From Acidobacteriaceae bacterium (GTDB lineage: Bacteria > Acidobacteriota > Terriglobia > Terriglobales > Acidobacteriaceae), in NCBI GenBank assembly GCA_003162255.1, contig PMMJ01000127.1:3740-9678 (forward strand): DNA of 5,939 nt, read 5' to 3'. Position 1 is the first letter of the stretch. The number at the start of each line of letters is the position of its first letter. Positions 1 to 5,437 of this stretch are shown one piece after another. Made by a program: the position numbers and the translations under genes. Below the pieces are notes generated by a model. The model was given only the letters and a program-made list of their open reading frames with translations. It was not told the origin of the DNA and ran no database searches.

Positions 1-1
1 C

Positions 2-2209
2 GACCAGTCGGACATCGTGAAGCAATCGATCGCGAGTGTGCGCGACGCCATTCTCATCGGGCTCATCCTGGCTTCCATCATCCTCGTGGTCTTTCTGCGC
101 GACTGGGGCACTTCGGTCGTCGCGGGGCTGATGATCCCAGCGACCATCGCGTTGACATTTATCGCGCTCAAGTTGATGGGCGAGAGTTTCAACCTGATGA
201 CGCTGGGCGGGCTGGCGGCGGCCGTCGGCTTGGTGATCGATACCGCGATCGTGGTGGTGGAGAACATTGTGCTGCACCGCGACGCGGGCCAGACGCGGCT
301 GCAGGCGATCCACAGCGCGCTCGGCGAAATCACCATTCCGCTGATCGGCTCGACCATTACTCCGATTGTGGTTTTCCTTCCGCTGGTTTCCATCGCCGGC
401 GTGACCGGAACATTCTTCCGCGCCCTGGCCGTCACCATGTCGGTCGCGCTGCTCGCGTCGTTGGCGCTCGCACTTACCTGGACGCCCGCGCTCAGCCAGT
501 TTCTGATCAAGAGGTCCACCGGCGATTCATCAGGCATATCGGACGACCCTGAAGACGCCCTTGACCAGATTGCTCCCGAGCCCGAGGTGGAGTCGATCCG
601 GCGTCTGATGGAAGCGGAAGAATCTTCGCTGAGCGGCTTTTTCCGCAAGGTGATTAACTTTCACGAGCGTTGGCTGCGCCGCGCCCTGGAGCGGCCGCGT
701 TGGCTGGCAGGATTCAGCCTGGCTCTGATCGTGATCGCCTACGTGTGCTACCAGTTTTCGGGCTCCGGTCTTCTGCCGGAAATGGACGAAGGCGGCTTCA
801 TTCTCGACTACATCATGCCGGCGGGCAGTTCCTTGGCGGAGACGAATCGAGTGGTTCGCCACCTCGAACAGCTCCTGCACGATATTCCCGAGGTCGAGAG
901 CACCTCCCGGCGAACCGGACTGCAACTCGGACTGGCGGCGGTTACCGAGGCCAACACCGGCGACATCTCCGTGAAGCTGAAGCTGTCTCGCAGCCGTGAT
1001 ATCGAAGAAGTCATCGCCGACGTTCGCGCGAAAATCAAGACGGAAGAACCGGCCATTGACGTGGAATTCGTCCAGGTTCTGCAGGACATGATTAGCGATC
1101 TGACGGGAGAACCGCAGCCGGTCGAGATCAAATTGTTCTCGCAAGATGCAGCGGTGCTCGAGGAATGGGCACCAAAAGTTGCGGATGCGATCGCCAAAGA
1201 TAAAGGCGTGGTCGATGTCTTGAATGGAATCGATAACACCATCAGCGGGCCGGCTGTGGTGTTTCAGGTGGACCCGTCGATCGCGTCGCGGGCCGGTTTT
1301 ACCCCAGAGGAAGTTGCGACCGACGCCGCAGCCATTCTGGAAGGGGAACCGTCGACGACTCCGGTAGTCACCCATGATCGCACTTACACCGTGCGCGTGC
1401 GCTTTCCGGAAGAGAATCGAGCTTCCCTAGAAGCCATGCGCGACACGCTGCTGGTGAGTTCGACGGGCAAAACGGCGACGCTCGGATCGCTGGCCACCCT
1501 GACCGAGCTTCCCGGACAGACGGAAATCCATCGCGAGAACCTACTGCGGAATGTGGTGGTCTCGGCGCGACTGGAGGGCGTCGACCTGGGCACGGGGGTT
1601 GCCAGCGTCAAGAAAAGCGTGGACCAGTTGCATCTGCCTTCGTCGATTCGGGTGTTATACGGCGGGACCTACCAGGTGCAACAAAAATCGTTTCGGGATC
1701 TCATCTTCGTGCTCGTACTGGCGGTGGTGCTGGTCTTCATTGTTCTGCTGTTCGAGTTCCGGACGTTTGCCGCGCCGCTGGCGATTCTGACGTCGGCCGT
1801 GCTCTCGATCTGCGGAGTGTTTCTCGCCCTGTTCATCACGCGCACGACTTTCAACATCTCGTCGTTCATGGGGATGATCATGGTGATTGGCATCGTGGCC
1901 AAGAACGGTATTCTGCTGCTCGATGCCGAGCAAAAATTCCGAGCCGCCGGACTCTCGCTGGAAGAGTCGGTCGTTCAAGCAGGCCGCCGGCGGTTGCGGC
2001 CGATCGTCATGACCGCGCTCGCTGCGGTAGCCGGAATGCTGCCCCTCGCGTTCGCCATGGGCGCGGGATCGCAAATGCTGAAACCTCTGGCGATTGCCGT
2101 GATCGGCGGCATCCTGCTGTCGATGGTTCTGTCGCTGATCATCACTCCCGCCGTCCACCTGTTCGCCACCCGGCGGGCGCTAACCGGTCCAGGCGTAGCG
2201 ACTTCATGA
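2..2209 (+). CDS. RND-family efflux permease, C-terminal 735 residues (5' end outside window)
   Basis: Inner-membrane, proton-driven permease of a tripartite efflux system, working with a periplasmic adaptor and an outer-membrane channel that are not in this window. The frame is open from base 2. The GTG at 17 is internal (a Val just before the first TM helix), so the gene starts upstream and lacks roughly 300 residues of a usual 1030-1060. Fragment numbering: TM helices about 16-32, 39-56, 66-86, 110-133 and 141-160; a long acidic linker 168-210; a TM near 228-245; the porter domain opening with LPEMDEGGF (258-266); then a C-terminal TM bundle. TM4 reads GLVIDTAIVVVEN: the first proton-relay Asp (D80, AcrB D407 position) is present and the second is Thr. 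K634 in IVAKNGILL matches the conserved TM10 Lys. The single Asp and the DLTGEPQPVEIKL stretch resemble heavy-metal (CusA/CzcA-like) members more than AcrB, but substrate cannot be read from this. The stop is TGA at 2207-2209. Confidence 0.93.
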   Translation, partial: DQSDIVKQSIASVRDAILIGLILASIILVVFLRDWGTSVVAGLMIPATIALTFIALKLMGESFNLMTLGGLAAAVGLVIDTAIVVVENIVLHRDAGQTRLQAIHSALGEITIPLIGSTITPIVVFLPLVSIAGVTGTFFRALAVTMSVALLASLALALTWTPALSQFLIKRSTGDSSGISDDPEDALDQIAPEPEVESIRRLMEAEESSLSGFFRKVINFHERWLRRALERPRWLAGFSLALIVIAYVCYQFSGSGLLPEMDEGGFILDYIMPAGSSLAETNRVVRHLEQLLHDIPEVESTSRRTGLQLGLAAVTEANTGDISVKLKLSRSRDIEEVIADVRAKIKTEEPAIDVEFVQVLQDMISDLTGEPQPVEIKLFSQDAAVLEEWAPKVADAIAKDKGVVDVLNGIDNTISGPAVVFQVDPSIASRAGFTPEEVATDAAAILEGEPSTTPVVTHDRTYTVRVRFPEENRASLEAMRDTLLVSSTGKTATLGSLATLTELPGQTEIHRENLLRNVVVSARLEGVDLGTGVASVKKSVDQLHLPSSIRVLYGGTYQVQQKSFRDLIFVLVLAVVLVFIVLLFEFRTFAAPLAILTSAVLSICGVFLALFITRTTFNISSFMGMIMVIGIVAKNGILLLDAEQKFRAAGLSLEESVVQAGRRRLRPIVMTALAAVAGMLPLAFAMGAGSQMLKPLAIAVIGGILLSMVLSLIITPAVHLFATRRALTGPGVATS

Positions 2210-2319
2210 ACATTTTTTGTAGGGCGAGATGTGGCCGGCCCAGCCCGCTACCCTAGGGCCCCGGCCCGTCCAGCCTGCGAACGAGTGGAGGGGGGCGAAG
2301 TTTTTCCCTTAGAGTACTA

Positions 2320-2348
2320 CCCCTCGAGCGAATGACGCTCTGCAGGGG
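2320..2348. repeat. Two-part inverted repeat (hairpin) in the intergenic gap
   Basis: CCCCT (2320-2324) pairs with AGGGG (2344-2348), and GAGCG (2326-2330) pairs with CGCTC (2336-2340), closing a 5-base AATGA loop. The only unpaired positions between the two stems are one C on the left and TGC on the right. Directly before it stands TTAGAGTACTAC (2310-2320), which contains the palindrome AGTACT and runs into the left stem. No U tract follows on either strand, so this is not a classical intrinsic terminator. It could be a structured RNA element, a dispersed intergenic repeat or a protein-binding site; the sequence alone does not decide. Confidence 0.5.
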
Positions 2349-2415
2349 CAGCGCTAGAATGCCCGAACAAGCCTTTGCGAAAGAGTAACCTGCGATCTGT
2401 TGCGGTGCCACGTGA

Positions 2416-2429
2416 AAGACGCAAGTCTT
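2416..2429. repeat. Small hairpin with GCAA (GNRA) loop
   Basis: AAGAC (2416-2420) and GTCTT (2425-2429) form a perfect 5-bp stem closed by GCAA, a stable GNRA-type tetraloop if transcribed from the plus strand. It is too short to assign a role and could occur by chance. Confidence 0.3.
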
Positions 2430-2520
2430 GCCTAACCTCACGCTCTATTAGTGCGGCGATCTGCACGCCGTCTCATTAGCGATGGTCCTCGTAATATGTG
2501 TGCCCTCTTGTCCGTGATGC

Positions 2521-2572
2521 CTCTCGGCCTTCGCTCCCTGGTGGTAGAAGCCACCGACGTTTGCAGCGAGAG
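2521..2572. repeat. Nested inverted repeat downstream of the exported-protein gene
   Basis: An outer pair CTCTCG (2521-2526) / CGAGAG (2567-2572) encloses an inner pair GGTGG (2540-2544) / CCACC (2551-2555) with a 6-base loop. It lies about 95-150 bases beyond the minus-strand stop codon at 2668, where a transcript 3' end could fall. There is no U run, so the terminator assignment is weak. Confidence 0.3.
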
Positions 2573-2667
2573 TCGATTCGTCCTTTCGATGAGCGTGCCA
2601 TCCGAAACAGCAGTGGCTCTAGTGGACGCTTAAGAAAGATCGAAGTACTCAACTGCCGGATTCGGAA

Positions 2668-4173
2668 CTACTGCGAGAGAGGTCGTGCCGCAGACGCTAA
2701 GGGAATCGCTGTTGGTGCCGCCTCTTTTCCAGCCGGAGGCGTAGCCGCTGTACGCGTTCCAATACCAATCTGCATCGCCGTATTTTTCGGAAACTCCACT
2801 TCGCGTCCTCGAGCCATGAAGTGCGTGTAAACCGACACCGCTGCACCGTACGCCCCCATGCTCATACCGAAGGCGCGGGACTGTGCCGCCGCACCCACGA
2901 CCATCCCCACCAGCTTGAATCCGCCAAGGCCGCCTGTGGCTCCGCTGTGGCTCGCTGCGTCGCCATCATGATCCTGGCCCGCTCGGGTTGCCATCATGGC
3001 CAGCCCCAGCGACACGGCGGTCCCGAGATAACGCGATTTAGAAGTGGTCGCTTCCGCGCCGCCCTCGGAATCCAGTTTCACGTTCGCATTCTTGCCGGCT
3101 TGCACACCCTCGAGCGTAGACACAACCTTCTGTTCAACGCCGTCCGGTGGAACCAGTTCCGTGAATGCAATTCGCAACTGCCCATTCTTTTTCATGCGAC
3201 CCGCTGGCTGTGCCTGCTTGACCGTGCCCTTCAGCCGGCTCCCTTGAGGAAGGATGAGCCGGTCTCCATCCTTCAATGGCTGTGAAAGGACCGCTTCCAC
3301 CTCCTCGCCCTGGTGAGAGGCTGCGGACGACAATGGCGTAACCAGCCGCGCTCGCACAACGCTGCCTTGAGGTAATGCGCTGCCGATCGACGAGGCCATG
3401 GGGACGGTCATCACCTCGGTGCCGAAATTCAACGGTTCGTCCAATTCGGCGAAGTACACGGTTCCCGCCGGAATGTACTGCCGATGCACCGGCAATTGCG
3501 CTTCTCCATAGCGTTTGAGACGCTGGATTTTTCCCGGCGTTTTCAGTTGCTTCATCGCATTATCCCATTCCTGATGCGCCTGCTCTTTCGCTTCCTTGGT
3601 CTTTTCGGACGCCATGTCCGTTACCGCTTTTTTCTCTTTTGTATCCGCCGACGTCACGAAGTCTATGACCTGGCCCGAACCCGGAGTGACGCTGGTATGC
3701 AGCGCGAGGCGCTTTCCATCCGCAAGCACTAATTCATTGAAGTTGACTTCCACTTTTCGCTGCGGCGAAAAATCCGCATTGAGCACCGCCAAAGTGCGCT
3801 TGCTCCCGGAGATTGATTCAATCTTCGTCACTTCGCCGCTGATTTCAGAGCCCACCGGAACGACAATGTGGTCAAAGGCGTAGACCGGCTCCATAACGCG
3901 AGCGTGAATCGGTTGTCCCACCTTCTTCACCTGGACTTCTTTATCCAATGCGACCTGCAGGGGCGACCCCTTCGGTACCGTCAGCTCAACCGTCTGTGGC
4001 TTCGTGGGCTGGGCTGGAGTATCCGCCGCCGCTGTAGCCTTGCGCTCGGTGCCCGGTGTGAGTTGAGGCGTAGGAATGTCCTGAGCGGCGGCTCTGACTT
4101 CAAGAGTGCCGACTCCCATAACGAAGGTGCAGGTGAAAAGCAAAACCGCAAAAGATGCCCGAGCAACCGCCAT
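2668..4173 (-). CDS. Exported 501-aa protein with two related beta-rich modules, function unknown
   Basis: The ATG at 4173 is preferred over a TTG eight codons upstream because GGAG stands 8 bases before it. Residues 1-30 form a signal peptide: a basic start, a hydrophobic core (ASFAVLLFTCTFVMGVG) and a likely cleavage near AAA/QD at 30/31, so the protein acts outside the cytoplasm. A Pro/Thr/Ala-rich linker (32-62) follows. Module A (about 66-163) and module B (about 267-353) share one pattern: PxGS near the start, a second VGSEISGEV or QGSRLKGTV motif, then FNELVLADGKR or FTELVPPDGVE. Between them lies a Lys/Glu-rich helical stretch (177-215). A Gly/Ala-rich segment (410-445) may be membrane-associated or a flexible beta region, and FPKNTAMQIGI (461-471) echoes the module start. 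The PxGSxLxG / F-x-LxxxDG pattern faintly recalls the VirB10/TrbI beta domain, but no type IV secretion genes are nearby. I do not recognise a specific function. It converges on the RND gene and appears to be a single-gene unit. Confidence 0.85.
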   Translation of the reverse strand: MAVARASFAVLLFTCTFVMGVGTLEVRAAAQDIPTPQLTPGTERKATAAADTPAQPTKPQTVELTVPKGSPLQVALDKEVQVKKVGQPIHARVMEPVYAFDHIVVPVGSEISGEVTKIESISGSKRTLAVLNADFSPQRKVEVNFNELVLADGKRLALHTSVTPGSGQVIDFVTSADTKEKKAVTDMASEKTKEAKEQAHQEWDNAMKQLKTPGKIQRLKRYGEAQLPVHRQYIPAGTVYFAELDEPLNFGTEVMTVPMASSIGSALPQGSVVRARLVTPLSSAASHQGEEVEAVLSQPLKDGDRLILPQGSRLKGTVKQAQPAGRMKKNGQLRIAFTELVPPDGVEQKVVSTLEGVQAGKNANVKLDSEGGAEATTSKSRYLGTAVSLGLAMMATRAGQDHDGDAASHSGATGGLGGFKLVGMVVGAAAQSRAFGMSMGAYGAAVSVYTHFMARGREVEFPKNTAMQIGIGTRTAATPPAGKEAAPTAIPLASAARPLSQ

Positions 4174-4207
4174 GTTGATTTCTCCGAACGCCCCCAAGTT
4201 GACACAT

Positions 4208-4234
4208 ATTATAAGCGGTTTGACGCTGCGACAA
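4208..4234 (-). promoter_or_regulatory. Sigma-70-like promoter for the exported-protein gene
   Basis: Read on the minus strand, a perfect TATAAT (4208-4213) follows TTGTCG (4229-4234) after 15 bases; shifting the -35 by one base to CTTGTC gives 16. The predicted start of transcription is near 4201, leaving a leader of about 28 bases with the GGAG ribosome binding site just before the ATG at 4173. The -10 is excellent and the -35 and spacing are only fair. Confidence 0.6.
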
Positions 4235-4314
4235 GGTGACGGATTAAGATGAACAGTTGACGTTGGTCAATTTTATAGTTGAGCGGTGTAGAAGGAACGG
4301 AGTCCCCAACTTCA

Positions 4315-4432
4315 CTATTGCAGTTCCGCGTACTCCGCCTTGGGCTTCCTTCAGGATGGGGATGTCAGGATCGGCGTCTTTCCAGAGGTTGAGAAAATCT
4401 TTGTAGGCGACACGAGCTTTGGCGCTGTCGCG
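4315..4432 (-). pseudogene. C-terminal tail of a TPR-type Ser/Thr kinase-like protein, frameshifted
   Basis: On the minus strand the frame reads DSAKARVAYKDFLNLWKDAD and then PDIPILKEA, the typical last helices of acidobacterial TPR-containing kinase/regulator proteins. The uninterrupted frame then runs into nonsense. Removing one base of the GGG run at 4342-4344 restores KAEYAELQ followed by TAG (4315-4317), which is how this family usually ends. So there is one extra base close to the natural stop. Only about 38 residues survive: the kinase domain, TM helix and earlier TPR repeats are absent. The upstream edge abuts the TolB-type remnant at about 4433-4436. The protein family call is from remembered family sequences and was not searched. 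Confidence 0.65.
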
Positions 4433-4436
4433 CCGC

Positions 4437-4793
4437 TCAACGAAGCGGAACTCGGTAGAGATTTCGCTGGACGATCTCACGAGAGAACGTGTAGATATCG
4501 GGCGTGGGATTGGGATCGATGTCGGCCGCCTCGATTACCCGAACTCCGGGGACAGCGTCTAGTTGTGCTTCGGAGCGGAAGCCGCCAGCCTGGCAGGTCA
4601 GGGAGTAGGGTTCTCTGCTGGGTGGGCAAGATGTAGGTCCGACGGCGGCACGGAGGTTCATCCACCCAGTCGAAACGGAGAGATAGAGAAACTTCCCGTC
4701 TGGTGCCCAGCGAACCCAGCAAGGAGGATTGCAGATACCAATCGGGGCACCTCCTCCAGTAGCGTAGGCAAACTCGAACGAAGTTGCTTTCCT
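4437..4793 (-). pseudogene. C-terminal tail of a TolB/PD40 beta-propeller Ser/Thr kinase-like protein, two frameshifts
   Basis: Read on the minus strand, one frame gives TSFEFAYATGGGAPIGICN and, after a short PPCWV link, RWAPDGKFLYLSVSTG, a PD40/TolB-like blade. Near 4639-4642 the meaning jumps one frame to RTYILPTQQRTLLPDLP, and near 4589-4590 it jumps back to AGGFRSEAQLDAVPGVRVIE, continuing to FSREIVQRNLYRVPLR and TGA at 4437-4439. The pieces join in the order expected for the end of an acidobacterial Ser/Thr kinase with a C-terminal propeller. A one-base loss followed by a one-base gain explains both jumps. The kinase domain and most blades are missing. The upstream limit is uncertain; sequence to about 4850 may be a further eroded part. 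Confidence 0.65.
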
Positions 4794-4849
4794 CCCGGGA
4801 GTCTTCGAAACCCGATGCGATACCTGCCTCGAACGCGTTGCCTTCCTCC
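4773..4849. repeat. Imperfect direct repeat of about 21 bp, 55 bp apart
   Basis: CTCGAACGAAGTTGCTTTCC (starting at 4773) and CTCGAACGCGTTGCCTTCC (starting at 4828) agree at most positions, with one indel. In the minus-strand sense they read EEGNAFE and EESN-FE, so they may be a vestige of repeated propeller blades rather than a mobile repeat. Confidence 0.4.
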
Positions 4850-5059
4850 ATTAACTCATCGACACTTTCGGAATCGACACTTTCGACCTTTGATAAACCC
4901 TGCGGATCTCCCGATTGCCGTCCCGAAGACTGACCCCTTCTCCTGGGGGGCGAGCCTCCCTTGTCCGATGAGTTCCCTGACGACGTTGTCGAACACCGAA
5001 CCTGGATGGGGCATGTTCGTCGGCGGGCTCGCACTGAACTGAACATTGAGTAAACAGGC
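4794..5059. other. Unassigned sequence between kinase remnants and tRNA fragment
   Basis: About 265 bases with no gene I can support. The minus strand is open from 5068 to 4856 (70 codons), with a stretch PHPGSVFDNVVRELIGQGRL that looks protein-like, but it has no clear ribosome binding site and overlaps the hairpin at 5060-5089. The plus-strand open frame in this area looks like noise. The interval contains the tandem 15-bp repeat at 4858-4885. It is most likely native tRNA downstream flank plus decayed coding or mobile-element debris. Confidence 0.45.
4858..4885. repeat. Tandem repeat: ATCGACACTTTCG twice, period 15 bp
   Basis: ATCGACACTTTCG occurs at 4858-4870 and again at 4873-4885, separated by GA. 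The two 13-mers are identical. A 15-bp period keeps reading frame in a coding region, and in the minus-strand sense it gives ESVDSESVDE. It could be a slipped-strand duplication or a pair of protein-binding half-sites. Confidence 0.6.
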
Positions 5060-5089
5060 GAACGCCACTGCATTTCGGCAGTGGCGTTC
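5060..5089 (-). terminator. Perfect 12-bp hairpin just past the tRNA 3' end
   Basis: GAACGCCACTGC (5060-5071) and GCAGTGGCGTTC (5078-5089) are perfect inverted complements with a 6-base loop. On the minus strand it begins one base after the CCA of the tRNA-fMet fragment, the usual place for a tRNA gene's terminator. The U tract after it is poor (TTCGCCTGTTT is broken by C and G), so termination may be inefficient or the stem may be a processing signal. Another possibility is a recombinase-related inverted repeat flanking the attachment site. Confidence 0.55.
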
Positions 5090-5090
5090 A

Positions 5091-5133
5091 TGGTTGCGGG
5101 GGGCGGATTTGAACCACCGGCCTTTGGGTTATG
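5091..5133 (-). tRNA. 3' half of initiator tRNA-fMet (CAT), probable att site; 5' half missing
   Basis: On the minus strand this reads CATAACCCAAAGG, then the T arm GGTGG-TTCAAAT-CCGCC (5-bp stem with one G-U pair), then CCCCGCA, discriminator A and encoded CCA. The CATAACCC start, the TTCAAAT loop and the CCCCGCAACCA end match bacterial initiator tRNA rather than elongator Met. The anticodon 5' stem, D arm and 5' acceptor strand are absent: the bases where they should lie (5134-5167) hold neither a GCGGGG acceptor strand nor a D loop. Similarity stops at the anticodon loop, a known crossover zone for tyrosine recombinases that integrate in tRNA genes. It is therefore best read as an attachment-site copy left by an integrated element whose interior lies to the right, with the intact tRNA expected at the far end. 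It is not a functional tRNA. Confidence 0.8.
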
Positions 5134-5141
5134 CGATCTGA

Positions 5142-5348
5142 CTCATTGGAGAAGTTGCCGACATTTCAGACGACACAGTGGTAGTGGAGCAGCGCGTTCA
5201 GGTGGCCATGACCTGGATTGAGGCTAAAATTGTTGCCGATTTCTTACGAGCTAACATTGAGGCTTATGAAGCTCTCAATGGACCGCTGACTTTGCCGAAG
5301 AATCTAGAGAAGATCACTGTCCCTGAGACTTTTGCGGCGGCCAAATAG
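5142..5348 (+). pseudogene. 3' fragment of a DUF3467-like gene, truncated at the tRNA junction
   Basis: The open frame after an in-frame TGA (5139-5141) encodes 68 residues ending at TAG 5346-5348. It begins LIGEVADISDDTVVVEQRVQ, continues with VAMTWIEAKIVADFLRANIE and ends ...NLEKITVPETFAAAK. The pattern [VI]EQR-x-x-V-x-M-[ST]-W-x-EAK followed by a helix and NG resembles small DUF3467-family proteins, whose role is unknown. No ATG, GTG or TTG stands in frame before the GTG at 5178, and that codon lies inside the conserved part, so the natural start is gone. The bases before the stop (GATCTGA-CTC) would extend the protein if one base were restored, suggesting a deletion as well as truncation. 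Similarity ends within a few bases of the tRNA fragment. Codon use looks less GC-rich than in the neighbours. Confidence 0.5.
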
Positions 5349-5387
5349 AATCAGTGCTTACTGGGTCGAGGGCGTGGATTGATAATT

Positions 5388-5424
5388 TTCGGCGCAGGCG
5401 ATGGCGGCGAACTGTCGCGCCGAA
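5388..5424. terminator. Hairpin between convergent reading frames
   Basis: TTCGGCGC (5388-5395) and GCGCCGAA (5417-5424) are perfect 8-bp complements around a 21-base loop, placed between the ends of the plus-strand DUF3467-like fragment (5348) and the minus-strand gene (5438). A-T rich bases flank both sides, but no real U run follows on either strand. A bidirectional terminator is the natural reading from position alone. Confidence 0.45.
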
Positions 5425-5437
5425 GATAACTAACGGG

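Larger units (their letters stand above)
2210..2667. other. Non-coding interval between convergent genes
   Basis: This 458-base gap separates the end of the RND gene from the end of the minus-strand exported-protein gene. Short open frames exist on both strands, but none shows recognisable protein character, a convincing ribosome binding site or conserved motifs. The first 60 bases after the RND stop contain a short T run (2214-2219, before any hairpin) and a GC-rich region with GGCCGG (2233-2238) able to pair with CCGGCC (2261-2266); no T run follows, so it is at best a weak terminator. A better hairpin lies at 2320-2348, a small GNRA-loop hairpin at 2416-2429 and a nested inverted repeat at 2521-2572. 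No intrinsic terminator is clear for either flanking gene. Confidence 0.6.

Noticed and set aside
530..1375. Long antisense open frame (281 codons) opposite the RND gene
   Set aside because: It lies wholly inside a well-supported RND coding region; its residue composition (Arg/His/Gln-rich) is typical of a reverse-frame shadow in GC-rich DNA.
2253..2441. 62-codon minus-strand open frame in the non-coding gap
   Set aside because: No ribosome binding site, no recognisable motif, and it runs through the hairpin at 2320-2348.
2821..3285. Plus-strand open frame of 154 codons opposite the exported-protein gene
   Set aside because: It is the antisense shadow of a gene with a clear signal peptide, ribosome binding site and promoter; the frame has no motif of its own.
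4199..4204. Perfect TTGACA on the plus strand as a -35 box
   Set aside because: No TATAAT-like -10 lies 16-18 bases downstream and no plus-strand gene follows; it overlaps the minus-strand leader by chance.
4773..4885. Possible CRISPR array
   Set aside because: There are only two copies of each short repeat, with non-uniform spacing and repeats too short; no cas genes are present.
4477..5091. Minus-strand open frame of 204 codons read as one gene
   Set aside because: It mixes out-of-frame kinase-tail sequence with unassigned DNA and even starts in the tRNA-proximal hairpin; the recognisable residues lie in other frames except for a short stretch (about 4591-4641).
5091..5170. Complete functional tRNA-Met
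   Set aside because: The 5' acceptor strand, D arm and 5' anticodon stem are absent; the 5 bases that should pair with CCCAA of the anticodon stem do not.
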